DNA from: Streptomyces qinzhouensis
GTDB lineage: Bacteria > Actinomycetota > Actinomycetes > Streptomycetales > Streptomycetaceae
Length of the DNA: 64,000 bases
NCBI RefSeq assembly: GCF_007856155.1
Contig: NZ_CP042266.1
Location: forward strand, 1,116,001-1,180,000
Reading direction: 5' to 3'
How positions within the stretch are numbered: the first letter of the stretch is position 1; the number at the start of each line of letters is the position of its first letter. The translations under genes were made by a program, and so were the position numbers. This document shows positions 9,084 through 17,180 of this stretch, piece by piece. The notes under the pieces were generated by a model. The model searched no databases. It worked only from the letters and a program-made list of their open reading frames with translations, and was not told the DNA's origin.

Positions 9084-9647
9084 GTGCTGATCCCTCACGA
9101 CACCAGATTCGCCCTCGACATGGTGGTCGATCTGGTGAACACGGCGCCACAGGACGACCGGGACCAGGGCGACGGGCTGCCGGACGTCGCCGCCCTCGAC
9201 ACCTTTGTCCGGGCCCACTCCATCAGCGGTGTCGGCGAGCTCGGCGCCCGGGATCTGCAGGCGGTCCAGGAGGTACGGGAGCGGTTCGCCGAGATCTTCG
9301 CGGCCGCCGATCGCCGGCGGGCCGCGGAGCTGGTCAACGAGCTGGTGGCGGCCGCGGGCACCACCCCGCAGCTCACCGACCACGACGGCTACGACTGGCA
9401 TGTGCACTACTTCGCGCCGGGCGCCTCGGTCGGCGAGCACCTCGCCGCCGACGGCGGGATGGCGCTGGCGTTCATCGTCGTCGCGGGCGAGCAGGAGCGG
9501 CTGCGCCGCTGTGAGGCGCCGGACTGCGGACGGGCCTTCGTCGATCTCTCCCGCAACCGCTCCCGCCGCTACTGCGACAGCCGCACCTGCGGCAACCGGC
9601 TCCATGTGGCCGCCTACCGCGCGCGCCGCAAGGAGGCGGCGAGCTGA
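9084..9647 (+). CDS. CGNR zinc-finger (ABATE-domain) regulator
   Basis: A 187-residue protein of the putative stress-induced transcription regulator family. The N-terminal half is the ABATE-type helical domain (LIPHDTRFALDMVVDLVN onward). The C-terminal zinc finger has C-E-A-P-D-C-G-R at the first knuckle, then YCDSRTCGNR, the signature CGNR, followed by a basic tail (AYRARRKEA) suited to DNA binding. The GTG at 9084 lies 6 nt after GGAG; an ATG at 9072 is in frame but has no ribosome binding site. A TAGAGT box near 9031, identical to that before the tRNA cluster, may be its -10 element. Its target is not evident. Confidence 0.85.
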   Translation: MLIPHDTRFALDMVVDLVNTAPQDDRDQGDGLPDVAALDTFVRAHSISGVGELGARDLQAVQEVRERFAEIFAAADRRRAAELVNELVAAAGTTPQLTDHDGYDWHVHYFAPGASVGEHLAADGGMALAFIVVAGEQERLRRCEAPDCGRAFVDLSRNRSRRYCDSRTCGNRLHVAAYRARRKEAAS

Positions 9648-9696
9648 GCCGTACCGAACGCTCACCGCATGTCCGGGCCCGTGGGGGAAGCGGCGC

Positions 9697-9867
9697 TCAC
9701 AACAGGAACAGATCGTGGACGGCGGCCATGAGAAGCAGTACGCCGATCACCGTCAGGAAGATCATCAACGGCGGCTGGGAGAGCGCGAAGAGACAGCCCC
9801 GGGGCTCCTGCGGCTGCTGCGGCTCTGGCGTCGGTACGGGGTGCGGGCCCCGGGAGGTATCGAGCAT
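9697..9867 (-). CDS. Small single-span membrane protein
   Basis: A 56-codon frame starting MLDTSRGPHPVPTPEPQQ. The first half is Pro/Gln-rich and polar; the second half (LMIFLTVIGVLLLMAAVHDLFLL) is a clear membrane helix reaching the C-terminus. No Shine-Dalgarno sequence is visible, and an in-frame stop lies not far upstream, so the ATG is the only reasonable start. The organisation (polar Pro-rich head, C-terminal anchor) suggests a tail-anchored protein. I do not recognise a family. It could be a chance frame, but the hydrophobic block in Arg/Gly-rich DNA argues for a gene. Confidence 0.55.
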   Translation of the reverse strand: MLDTSRGPHPVPTPEPQQPQEPRGCLFALSQPPLMIFLTVIGVLLLMAAVHDLFLL

Positions 9868-10047
9868 CTCGGGGTGATGATGGCGCAGTGCGCGGCCCCG
9901 CGATCACTCAACACTCATATGGGGGGCGGGAGTTCGTCACATCCCGCCTGTCGTCTCACCCACTGAGAAGTTCCGACCGGACAGTACAGAAACACGGTGC
10001 GGATCGCGCCCTTCGCGCGTCGGTCCCGGGCGCGTCCGGCGCGCTCC

Positions 10048-10539
10048 TCAGATGCCGTGCTTCTTGAGGATCGCCTCGATATCGCTGAAGTCCTCCCCCG
10101 TGCCCCCGGCCGCCTGCTTCCGCCCCTTCGGCTGCGGCTGCGGCTGTGCCGCCGGGCGGGTCCGCTGCCCGGCCGGCTCCGCGGACCGGCCGCCGCCGAG
10201 CGAGGGTGCCGACGCGGCGGGCGCCACGGCATCGCGGCGGGCCGCCGCCTTCGCGGCCCGGCGCTCCTTGCGCCCGGGGATGCCCTTGCGCTTCTCGACC
10301 GCCCGGACGCCCAGGAACATCGCCCAGGCGCCGCCCAGCAGACCGAAACCGAGCCATGCCGTCGGGCTGAAGGCCGTGTCGACCGCCCAGCCCACGGCGC
10401 CGGTGAGCACCAGGCCGAGCGGGATCAGGGAGTACGCGGCGATCCTGGCGGCGGACAGGTACCGCTTGCGGTAGGCCGTGACCGCGGCGATGCCCAGCCC
10501 GGCCGCGGACACCGCGGAACATACGGTCTCGGCAATCAT
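10048..10539 (-). CDS. Hypothetical membrane protein with conserved acidic C-terminus
   Basis: A 163-residue protein with three hydrophobic segments in the first 90 residues (around AGLGIAAVTAY, LIPLGLVLTGAVGWAVDTAF and GFGLLGGAWAMFLGV), then a long basic, Pro/Gln-rich cytoplasmic tail ending DFSDIEAILKKHGI. The ending, an amphipathic helix after a disordered linker, looks like a docking motif. The start ATG at 10539 is preceded by a perfect AGGAGG at 5 nt spacing. Monocistronic. I do not know a function. Confidence 0.8.
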   Translation of the reverse strand: MIAETVCSAVSAAGLGIAAVTAYRKRYLSAARIAAYSLIPLGLVLTGAVGWAVDTAFSPTAWLGFGLLGGAWAMFLGVRAVEKRKGIPGRKERRAAKAAARRDAVAPAASAPSLGGGRSAEPAGQRTRPAAQPQPQPKGRKQAAGGTGEDFSDIEAILKKHGI

Positions 10540-10724
10540 CCGGTCCTCCTGCGAGTGCGGTGTTTCGGTGGGCGCATTGCGGTACGTCCCCATCCATCCT
10601 GCACCGTCGAGGGGTCCGGGTGCCACGGGGGCGGTGCCGTCTCAGGGGGATCTAGGGGACGTGTTCATCCCCAGGTGCCGGTCCCGCCGCACGTCCGGGC
10701 CGGTCGGGCTGGGAGACTCGGCGC

Positions 10725-11261
10725 ATGAGCGACCCCACTCCGTCCCCCGCGTCCGCACCCTCCGCCGTCGTCCTCGACATCTGGTGCGACCTCCAGTGCC
10801 CCGACTGTCTGACCGCACTCACCGATCTGCGGGCCCTGGGCGAACGCTACGGCGACCGGCTGGAGATCCGGCGGCGGCACTTCCCGCTGGAGAAGAACAA
10901 GTACGCGTTCGCCGCCGCCCAGGCCGCCGAAGAGGCCGCGGCCCAGGGCGAGGAGCGCCGCTATACGGAGGCCGTACTCGACGGGGTTTCGGAGCTGAAC
11001 CGCCGGGGCGAGGAGTTCCTGGTGGCGACGGCCCGTGAACTGGGTCTGGACGCGGACGAGTTCGAGACCGCCCTGATCGACGGCCGGCATATCCTCACCG
11101 TCGACGCCGACCAGGCGGAGGGCAAGGCCATCGGTGTGACCGGCACTCCCACCTATGTCATCGGTGGTGAGCGTCTCGACGGCGGCAAAAGCCAGGAGGG
11201 CCTGCGCGCCCGGATCGAGGAGATCGCCGACCGGCTGCTGGCCGGGGAGACGTCCTCGTAA
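10725..11261 (+). CDS. DsbA-family thioredoxin-like oxidoreductase
   Basis: A 178-residue cytoplasmic protein of the DsbA/FrnE type. The redox motif is CPDC (in IWCDLQCPDCLTAL), followed by a helical insertion and the cis-proline loop GTPTYVIGG. Such proteins make, break or isomerise disulfides. With no signal peptide this one works inside the cell, where mycothiol-linked reduction is likely. The start ATG at 10725 lies 8 nt after GGGAGA. It converges on the acetyltransferase gene downstream. Fold assignment is firm; substrate is unknown. Confidence 0.87.
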   Translation: MSDPTPSPASAPSAVVLDIWCDLQCPDCLTALTDLRALGERYGDRLEIRRRHFPLEKNKYAFAAAQAAEEAAAQGEERRYTEAVLDGVSELNRRGEEFLVATARELGLDADEFETALIDGRHILTVDADQAEGKAIGVTGTPTYVIGGERLDGGKSQEGLRARIEEIADRLLAGETSS

Positions 11262-11342
11262 ACCCGCGTCCGGAGCTTCCGGTCGCGGTAAGCCGGTCGG
11301 CGGCGGCGCGCGCGGGCCGGTCGGCGCCGTGACACCGCGCGG

Positions 11343-12023
11343 TCACAGCAGGGGCTTCCGCCAGTGGACGTCGGTCGCCCGGTAGCCGAGGGCGGCGGCC
11401 AGCCGCAGCGCGGCGGCGTCGTCCGCGGGGACCGACAGCGCGAGCCGCCGGGCCCCGGCCGCCAGGGCCGTGCCTTCGGCATGGCGGACCAGGGCCCGCC
11501 CGTACCCCCGGCCGCGCAGCGGGCCGCTGATGCCCGCCGTCGCGAGCCGCGCGCGATCCTCGTCCATGACCAGCTCGAACCGGCCGGCCTCCGTTTCCCC
11601 GTCGAGCAGGACGCACCCGCCGTTCGGGCCTTCCGCGCGGGCCGAGAGGCCCTCCGGCAGGGCGGGCGGCGGGACGGCGAGGAGCTTCTCCAGCTTCCAG
11701 CCGGTGCGGGTGTAGCCGAGGGAGGTCACCAGTCTGGTCGCCGCCCGGGCCGCCGGGGGCACGGACACCCTGATCTCGTCGCAGCCCCAGGCGCGCAGCA
11801 CCTCCTCGGCGGCGAGCGCGGCCACCGTCGCCCTCCCCCGGTGCCGGTCGGCCGGCTCGACGAAGAGCGACTGGAGCGTTCCGGTCCGGTGGGCCGGCGG
11901 GGTCATGGTCGCGATCTCGACACCGCCGACCCGGCGGCCGTTGACGCAGATGTCGTAGCCGCGTGAGCAGATGTCGCCGGGTTCGTTCCGCGCCGGCCCG
12001 GCGGGCCGCAGGGTGGTCGTCAT
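11343..12023 (-). CDS. GNAT family N-acetyltransferase, apparently two GNAT-like halves
   Basis: A 226-residue protein. The first half has the GNAT acceptor-CoA region FVEPADRHRGRATVAALAAEEVLRAWG, then LVTSLGYTRTGWKLEKL. The second half repeats the theme with GPLRGRGYGRALVRHAEG (the Q/RxxGxG/A pyrophosphate loop) and LAAALGYRATDVHWRKPL. A tandem GNAT layout occurs in several actinobacterial enzymes, including the mycothiol synthase type, but this protein is shorter and I do not assign it to MshD. Substrate unknown. No strong ribosome binding site precedes the ATG. Confidence 0.82.
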   Translation of the reverse strand: MTTTLRPAGPARNEPGDICSRGYDICVNGRRVGGVEIATMTPPAHRTGTLQSLFVEPADRHRGRATVAALAAEEVLRAWGCDEIRVSVPPAARAATRLVTSLGYTRTGWKLEKLLAVPPPALPEGLSARAEGPNGGCVLLDGETEAGRFELVMDEDRARLATAGISGPLRGRGYGRALVRHAEGTALAAGARRLALSVPADDAAALRLAAALGYRATDVHWRKPLL

Positions 12024-12082
12024 CCGGGTGTTCTACCCATCGGGGAGGCCCGTCCCCCACACCGTGCCACCGGGGCGGGCCG

Positions 12083-12916
12083 TCAGGCCGGCCGGGGGTC
12101 GGGGTCGGCGGCGGCGCGCTCGTCGAAGACCCGCATCGCCTTCGCGGTCACGGGCCCCGGCGCGTCGCCGAGGACCCGGCCGTCGATCCGGTGCACGGCC
12201 TGGACGTCGCGGAGGCTGGAGGTCAGGAAGACCTCGTCGGCCCGCTCCAGGACGTCGAACGGCAGCTCGGTCTCGACGGCCCCGGTCCACTCCACGGTCA
12301 GTGCGCGGGTGATGCCCGCGAGACAGCCGGACGAGAGCGGCGGGGTGAGCAGTTCCCCGTCGACGACGACGAAGACATTGGAGCCGGTGCCCTCGCAGAG
12401 CCGGCCCACGGTATTGGCGAGAAGCGCCTCGGACGCGCCCTGCTTGGCGGCCCTGGCGAGGGCGACGACGTTCTCCGCGTACGACGTCGTCTTCAGCCCG
12501 GCGACCGCGCCGCGTTCGTTGCGGACCCAGGGGACGGTGATCGCGGCGGTGGTGTCGGGGCGGCGCGCTTCGGCGGAGCCGAGGGCGACGACCAGGGTCG
12601 GGCCTGCGGTGCCGCGGTCGGAGCCGAGCGGGGAGAGACCGCCGGTGTAGGTGATGCGCAGCCGCCCCAGGGGTACGGGGTCGGTGCCGAGGAGGGTGTC
12701 GCAGGCCCGGCGGATCTCGTCGTGGTCGGGGTCGGGCAGTCCGAGGCCGCGGGCGGACCGGGTGAGCCGTTCGAGATGGAGGGTGAGCGCGAAGGGCCGC
12801 CCGTCCACGGCCTTGACGGTCTCGAAGACGCCGTCGCCGACGGTGAGCCCGTGGTCGAGTACGGACACCCGGGCTTCCTCGGTGTCCTTCGGCCCGCCGT
12901 CGACCCAAAGCTTCAT
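12083..12916 (-). CDS. pabC: Aminodeoxychorismate lyase (class IV aminotransferase)
   Basis: PLP enzyme that splits 4-amino-4-deoxychorismate into p-aminobenzoate and pyruvate, for folate. 277 residues starting MKLWVDGG. Fold-type IV features: VSVLDHGLTVGDGVFET near the N-terminus, the lysine in GLKTTSYAENV that binds PLP, and GTGSNVFVV plus SGCLAGITR at the phosphate-binding end. Its ATG at 12916 overlaps the end of pabB by 4 nt (ATGA), so the two are translationally coupled, which favours pabC over a branched-chain or D-amino-acid aminotransferase. SD-like GGAAGGA lies upstream. Confidence 0.88.
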   Translation of the reverse strand: MKLWVDGGPKDTEEARVSVLDHGLTVGDGVFETVKAVDGRPFALTLHLERLTRSARGLGLPDPDHDEIRRACDTLLGTDPVPLGRLRITYTGGLSPLGSDRGTAGPTLVVALGSAEARRPDTTAAITVPWVRNERGAVAGLKTTSYAENVVALARAAKQGASEALLANTVGRLCEGTGSNVFVVVDGELLTPPLSSGCLAGITRALTVEWTGAVETELPFDVLERADEVFLTSSLRDVQAVHRIDGRVLGDAPGPVTAKAMRVFDERAAADPDPRPA

Positions 12917-14034
12917 CGCAACCGTCCTTCCGCGCTCATCACGGCCGCCGTACCGTTCGCCGGACGGCCGGTGGCCGGCTCCGTTCCTTCGGGGCCCGCC
13001 GGGTCCGACGCTATCGCGAGCAGCCGGTGGGCCTTGAGTTCGGTCTCCGCCCACTCCCGTTCGGGGTCGGAGCCCCAGGTGATCCCGGCGCCGGTGCCGA
13101 ACCGCAGCAGGGGACGGCCGGGCTCGGTCCGGTCGACCCAGAAGGTGCGTATGCCGACGGCCAGCTCGCCCCGGCCGCGGTCGGCGTCGACCCAGCCGAT
13201 ACCACCGCAGTACGGGCCCCGGGGGGCGGTCTCCAGCGCCTCGATGATCCGCAGGGCGCTGGATTTGGGCGCGCCGGTGACCGAGCCGGGCGGGAAGGTG
13301 GCGGCGAGGAGGTCCCGCCAGGTCCCGCCGGACCGCAGTTCGCCGCGGACGGTCGACACCAGGTGGACCAGGCCGGGATGGGGTTCCACGGCGCACAGCT
13401 CGGGCACGGTGACCGATCCGGTGGCGCAGACCCGGCCCAGGTCGTTGCGGACCAGGTCCACGATCATCACATTCTCGGCGTGGTCCTTCTCCAGCAGATC
13501 GGCCGCGGTCCGGCCGGTGCCCTTGATGGGTCCGGACTCGACCGTGCCGCCGGTGCGCCGCAGATACAGCTCGGGCGAGGCGGTGGCGATCTCCACCCCG
13601 TGGCCGGGCAGGCGGATCGTTCCGGCATAGGGGGCGGGATTGCCGCGGGCGAGGAGCGAGGTGAGCGCGTCGATATCGGCGGGGGACCCGTCGGGCTCCG
13701 GCAGCGGGGCGGAGAGCACCCGGCAGAGATTGGCCTGGTAGACCTCGCCCGCCGCGATGTGCTCGCGGATCCGGGCGACGCCCGCGGTGTAGGCCGCGCG
13801 GTCCAGGGAGGAGGTCCAGTCCCCGGCGGCCGGGCCGCGCCACCGTCCGGCGACGGGCGCGGGCACCGGTTCGGTGCGGACCTCGGCGAACCGGGCACAG
13901 GTGAGCCGGCCCTCGAAGTCGGCGGCGACGGCCCAGAAGCCCTCGGAGTCGAGGGCCCCGGGGTCGTGGGTCACGTCCCGCAGTCCGGTGGCGATCAGAT
14001 GCCCGAAGCGGGCGAGCGGAGGGTGGTGGTGCAC
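12913..14034 (-). CDS. pabB: Aminodeoxychorismate synthase component I / chorismate-binding protein
   Basis: Converts chorismate and ammonia to 4-amino-4-deoxychorismate. 373 residues, the short form of the chorismate-binding family. Visible motifs: GEVYQANLCR, IATASPELYLRR, the chorismate/magnesium core ESGPIKGTGRT, VDLVRNDLGRVC, HLVSTVRGEL, and FPPGSVTGAPKSSALRIIE. PIKGTGR (where anthranilate synthases have PIAGTR) is the usual PabB pattern and supports this assignment over TrpE. It starts at a GTG (14034) with no obvious ribosome binding site. A glutamine amidotransferase subunit is not in this window, so it may use a PabA encoded elsewhere. Confidence 0.88.
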   Translation of the reverse strand: MHHHPPLARFGHLIATGLRDVTHDPGALDSEGFWAVAADFEGRLTCARFAEVRTEPVPAPVAGRWRGPAAGDWTSSLDRAAYTAGVARIREHIAAGEVYQANLCRVLSAPLPEPDGSPADIDALTSLLARGNPAPYAGTIRLPGHGVEIATASPELYLRRTGGTVESGPIKGTGRTAADLLEKDHAENVMIVDLVRNDLGRVCATGSVTVPELCAVEPHPGLVHLVSTVRGELRSGGTWRDLLAATFPPGSVTGAPKSSALRIIEALETAPRGPYCGGIGWVDADRGRGELAVGIRTFWVDRTEPGRPLLRFGTGAGITWGSDPEREWAETELKAHRLLAIASDPAGPEGTEPATGRPANGTAAVMSAEGRLR

Positions 14035-14196
14035 GGTTCGAGTCTATGACCGGGGCGGATGTCATCCGGATGGACGGGCGGGGCGCCCGGGACGGGGGTC
14101 CCGGACGGGCGCCGGCCGCGATCACCGGGGGTCCCGGAGCGGCCCCCGGGACCACTGCGGGACGAACACACGTCAGCACGCTGCGGAAACGCGTTT

Positions 14197-14224
14197 TTGT
14201 GCTGGCCCCGGAATCCGCTAGAGT
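14197..14224 (+). promoter_or_regulatory. Putative promoter of the tRNA cluster
   Basis: TTGTGC at 14197-14202 and TAGAGT at 14219-14224, 16 nt apart, about 45 nt before tRNA-Gly. The layout matches the vegetative promoter type expected for stable RNA genes in Streptomyces. Confidence 0.55.
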
Positions 14225-14266
14225 TCAACACGTCGCCGGGACGCGGAAGCGGTCCGGAAAAGACAA

Positions 14267-14339
14267 GCGGACGTGGCTCAGTTGGTAGAGCATCACCTTG
14301 CCAAGGTGAGGGTCGCGAGTTCGAATCTCGTCGTCCGCT
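14267..14339 (+). tRNA. tRNA-Gly (anticodon GCC)
   Basis: 73-nt cloverleaf: acceptor GCGGACG/CGTCCGC, anticodon stem TCACC/GGTGA around loop TTGCCAA, discriminator T. GCC reads GGC and GGT. First gene of a five-tRNA cluster. Confidence 0.96.
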
Positions 14340-14374
14340 CGACGTGGGGGATCTTCCCGAACCCCCGCACTCCG

Positions 14375-14445
14375 GGTGGAGTGGCCGAGAGGCGAGGCAA
14401 CGGCCTGCAAAGCCGTCTACACGGGTTCAAATCCCGTCTCCACCT
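14375..14445 (+). tRNA. tRNA-Cys (anticodon GCA)
   Basis: 71-nt cloverleaf: acceptor GGTGGAG/CTCCACC, anticodon stem ACGGC/GCCGT around loop CTGCAAA, discriminator T followed by genomic CCA at 14446-14448. GCA reads both cysteine codons. Confidence 0.95.
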
Positions 14446-14449
14446 CCAA

Positions 14450-14521
14450 GGACGATTAGCTCAGCGGGAGAGCGCTTCCCTGACACGGAAGAGGTCACTG
14501 GTTCAATCCCAGTATCGTCCA
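14450..14521 (+). tRNA. tRNA-Val (anticodon GAC), copy 1
   Basis: 72-nt cloverleaf: acceptor GGACGAT/ATCGTCC, anticodon loop CTGACAC, discriminator A, with CCA encoded at 14522-14524. Only 4 nt separate it from tRNA-Cys with its CCA, so both must be cut from one precursor. Confidence 0.96.
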
Positions 14522-14543
14522 CCAGGATCCTGACGGGTCCCCC

Positions 14544-14615
14544 GCGCGATTAGCTCAGCGGGAGAGCGCTTCCCTGACACGGAAGAGGTCACTGGTTCAA
14601 TCCCAGTATCGCGCA
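14544..14615 (+). tRNA. tRNA-Val (anticodon GAC), copy 2
   Basis: 72-nt cloverleaf identical to copy 1 through the D-, anticodon and T-arms, but with acceptor GCGCGAT/ATCGCGC; the changes at two acceptor pairs are compensated. CCA is not encoded. Confidence 0.96.
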
Positions 14616-14660
14616 CGCAGTACACTGCCCTCCGCGGGATGTTTCCCGTGGTCGGTTCCC

Positions 14661-14732
14661 GCGCGATTAGCTCAGCGGGAGAGCGCTTCCCTGACACGGA
14701 AGAGGTCACTGGTTCAATCCCAGTATCGCGCA
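14661..14732 (+). tRNA. tRNA-Val (anticodon GAC), copy 3
   Basis: 72-nt cloverleaf identical in sequence to copy 2 (acceptor GCGCGAT/ATCGCGC, anticodon loop CTGACAC, discriminator A). A strong hairpin follows within 10 nt and closes the cluster. Confidence 0.96.
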
Positions 14733-14738
14733 CAGGTC

Positions 14739-14775
14739 CGGAGCCCCGGCCGCCGTTTCGGTGGCCGGGGCTCCG
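14739..14775 (+). terminator. Terminator of the tRNA cluster
   Basis: 13-bp perfect stem (14739-14751 with 14763-14775), extendable inward, just after the last tRNA-Val. Confidence 0.8.
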
Positions 14776-14837
14776 TCGTTCCCGTCTGTGCCGCGGTCCG
14801 TGGCGGGCGTGAAAGGCCGTGGCGGCCGGGGCGGCTG

Positions 14838-15143
14838 TCAGGAGGAGAAGAGCATCCGGCCGAAGCCCCGCTGATGACCGTGCCGGCCGTGGTGTCCGTG
14901 CTGACCGTGTGGTGCGTGGGGGCCGCCGTGGTGCGGCGCGCCCCAGGCGGGCGCCTGGGGCGCGGGGTAGGCGGCGGGCGGTGCGGGCGGCGGTGCCTGC
15001 TGGGTCCACTGGGATTCCAGGCGGGTGAGGGCCTCCAGCTCGCCGTAGTCCAGGAATATCCCCCGGCAGCCGCTGCACTGTTCGATCTGGACACCGTTGC
15101 GGTTGTACGTGTGCATCATCGCGTGACACTTGGGGCACTGCAT
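14838..15143 (-). CDS. Zinc-ribbon (zf-TFIIB-like) protein with His/Gly-rich tail
   Basis: A 101-residue protein. The N-terminal zinc ribbon has CPKC at residues 3-6 and CSGC about 20 residues later (QIEQCSGCRGIFLDYGELEAL), the pattern of the small TFIIB-type zinc-finger family. After residue 55 the chain is Pro/Ala/Gln-rich, then a cluster of about a dozen histidines with glycine (HHGGPHAPHGQHGHHGRHGH), ending GFGRMLFSS. The His-rich tail could bind metals (inference). Function of the family is unknown. Start ATG 15143 lies 12 nt after GAGGAG. Confidence 0.8.
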   Translation of the reverse strand: MQCPKCHAMMHTYNRNGVQIEQCSGCRGIFLDYGELEALTRLESQWTQQAPPPAPPAAYPAPQAPAWGAPHHGGPHAPHGQHGHHGRHGHQRGFGRMLFSS

Positions 15144-15210
15144 CGTCGGGCTCAGCTCCTCGCCTGTCGTTCCGTGCGGCCCGGGTGAGGTGCCCGGCCG
15201 CAGCAGCACC

Positions 15211-16227
15211 CTACTTCGACGCCCCGGCCCGCGACGAGGAGTTCGGGGCCGGCTCCGCGTCCGTCGGCAGGGCGGCGATCCGGGCGCAGGCGTCGAGTAC
15301 GGCGGTATCGGTCTCGTCCGGGGCCCGGTCCTCCCGGGCCGCCCGGGCCAGGGCGAGCGCGGCGCTCTGCACGGTCAGCGCGCGGGCCGGAACGTCCAGC
15401 GCGGCCCAGGGTTCGGCCGGATCGGCGGCCGGTCCCCCGGCGGTGAGATAGGCGCCGATGAACCGCTGCCAGACCTCGGGCGCGAGGAGCCCGGCGGCGA
15501 ACCAGGCCGCGGGGCGGGCCAGGTCCCAGGCCTGGGCGCCGAGCCCGAGGTCGTCGATGTCGATCAGCAGCCAGGGCCCGGTGGGTGCGGGGTGGCGGAC
15601 GAGCTGGCCGAGGTGGAGATCGCCGTGGCAGAGGCCGACGGGCCCGCCGGGGGGTGTGGCGGCCGGGGTCTCGCCCCGGGCCCAGGCCGGCAGTCGGTGC
15701 CAGGCCCGCTCCACGTCCCGGACGGCGGGGTGCCGGGACTCCCGCCGCATCCGGGCGATCGCCCGGGCGGCCTTCAGCGGCCCGCGCATCACGGGCGGCG
15801 CACCGGTCGGCGACCGGGGGCCGGGGGCCGGGACCGTGTGCAGCGCGGCGAGCAGGGCGGCGGTCGCCTCCCAGGGCGCGGCGCCGGGGTCGGCCGGGTC
15901 GACGGGGCTGCCGTGCGGCCAGACGCTGACCGGCCGGCCGGGGATCTCCCCCGCCCCGGCCGGCAGTGGCAGCGGCGGCAGCAGGATCCCGGTGAGCCGG
16001 GGGTCGGCGGCGAGGGCGAGCCGGCTGCGGTGGGCGGCCGGATCGGTGGCGGGGTCATGGGCCTTGGCGACGGCGGGGCCGTGCCGGACGACGATTCCGT
16101 CGGGGCGGTCGGCCAGGACCTCCGGGCCGTGGGCGCAGCCCCGGCAGTCCCGGGCGGCCGGGGCCGCCACGGGATGGGCCGCCGCCCGGGCGGCCCGGGC
16201 GAGGACATCGACAACGGCACTGCTCAC
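15211..16227 (-). CDS. Aminoglycoside phosphotransferase-fold kinase
   Basis: A 338-residue protein with the APH/choline kinase fold. The catalytic loop is CHGDLHLGQLV (HGD with the usual downstream Asn replaced by Gln, as in a subset of these proteins) and the metal-binding Asp lies in LIDIDDLGLGAQAWDLARP. The N-lobe contains VVRHGPAVAKAH, which may hold the ATP-binding lysine. Such kinases phosphorylate small molecules, sometimes antibiotics; nothing here specifies an antibiotic and no resistance gene is adjacent. The start is set at GTG 16227, just after a GGGGGGA run, though spacing is short. The frame remains open into a repeat region upstream, which I do not consider coding. Confidence 0.75.
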   Translation of the reverse strand: MSSAVVDVLARAARAAAHPVAAPAARDCRGCAHGPEVLADRPDGIVVRHGPAVAKAHDPATDPAAHRSRLALAADPRLTGILLPPLPLPAGAGEIPGRPVSVWPHGSPVDPADPGAAPWEATAALLAALHTVPAPGPRSPTGAPPVMRGPLKAARAIARMRRESRHPAVRDVERAWHRLPAWARGETPAATPPGGPVGLCHGDLHLGQLVRHPAPTGPWLLIDIDDLGLGAQAWDLARPAAWFAAGLLAPEVWQRFIGAYLTAGGPAADPAEPWAALDVPARALTVQSAALALARAAREDRAPDETDTAVLDACARIAALPTDAEPAPNSSSRAGASK

Positions 16228-16261
16228 GGTCCCCCCGGATGCGGTACGGCTCCGGGTGCGA

Positions 16262-16760
16262 GGGTACGCGCCGAAGCGGGGCGGCCTGCGGCCGGGCGTG
16301 TGGTGCGGGGCACCGGCCGGGCAGTCCCGGGCGGACACCGAAGCCGTGCCCCGCGCCCCGGCCCGGGAACGTACCCGCCGGTGTACGCACGGCGGAGCCA
16401 TCCCCGCGCCCCCGGCGGGCGCGCGTACCGGAACACGCCGGCCCGCGATCGGGCCTGCGGCGCACACCCACCGGAATCCGGCCCCCCAGGACAGCCCGGG
16501 CGGACAACGGAGCGAATCCCCGCACCCCGGCCCGAGAACGCACCCGCCGGAACACGCCCACCCACGACCGGGCCTACGACGGACACCCGCGGACACCAGG
16601 CCCCATCGGCACAGACCCGAACGGACACCGCAATGAATCCCCGCTCCCCGGCCCGAGAACGCACCCGCCGGAGTACGCACGGCGGACTCCCGCCGGGATC
16701 GGCCCCTCGGGGCGGCCCGGGTGGACACCGGAGCCGTATCCCGTGCCCCCGGGCGGGATG
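16262..16760. repeat. Degenerate tandem repeats in a gene-free region
   Basis: The 750 nt between the phosphotransferase gene and the small membrane-protein gene (16228-16973) contain about four degenerate units of roughly 100-165 bp. Each carries a block like ccccggcccgagaacgcacc followed by cgccgg (near 16362, 16524 and 16645) and ends with a block like cggacaccg-aa/gc-gaatcccc. Open frames crossing it in several registers are Arg/Gly/Pro-rich repeats of themselves. I see no supported gene in this stretch. Confidence 0.65.
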
Positions 16761-16973
16761 CGTGGATCGCGGCCGGAGTCGGGGGCGGAACCCGGGCCCG
16801 GAGCACCCGGACCCACCCCGGCCGGAGGCCCCACGCCCCGTACCGGAAAAACGCGGAGGCCGGTCGGCTCCCCAGCCAACCGGCCACCACTGCCGTCCGC
16901 CGCACCCCCGTCCCCACGGGGTTATGGCCGGATGTCCCCGGCCCGGACCGCTCTTCCGGGCCCGGGGCGCCGC

Positions 16974-17180
16974 TCAGCGCCCCAGCATCACGCCCACGGA
17001 CGACGCCTGTGTCACTACCGCTTCCCAGCCACCGATGACATAGAGCAGCAGTGCCGCCAGAGGAAGAACCATCGCCGTCGCCACCAGTGGGTGGCGCTGA
17101 CCCGGCCGCCGGCCGCCGAACGCCGCCATGACCCTGCGCTCCTGCGTGCGGATCATGGTCCGCGTTGCCGTGTCGGCCAT
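16974..17180 (-). CDS. Small single-span membrane protein
   Basis: 68 residues: a basic N-terminal half (MADTATRTMIRTQERRVMAA) and a hydrophobic helix around ATAMVLPLAALLLYVIGGW, ending VGVMLGR. The start ATG at 17180 is preceded by GGAGAGG at 4-5 nt spacing, which makes translation very likely. The positive N-terminus predicts it faces the cytoplasm. No family recognised. Confidence 0.75.
   Translation of the reverse strand: MADTATRTMIRTQERRVMAAFGGRRPGQRHPLVATAMVLPLAALLLYVIGGWEAVVTQASSVGVMLGR

Noticed and set aside
15211..16227. Aminoglycoside resistance gene
   Set aside because: The fold is an APH-like kinase, but the HGD loop lacks the usual Asn and there is no resistance context. Called as a general phosphotransferase.
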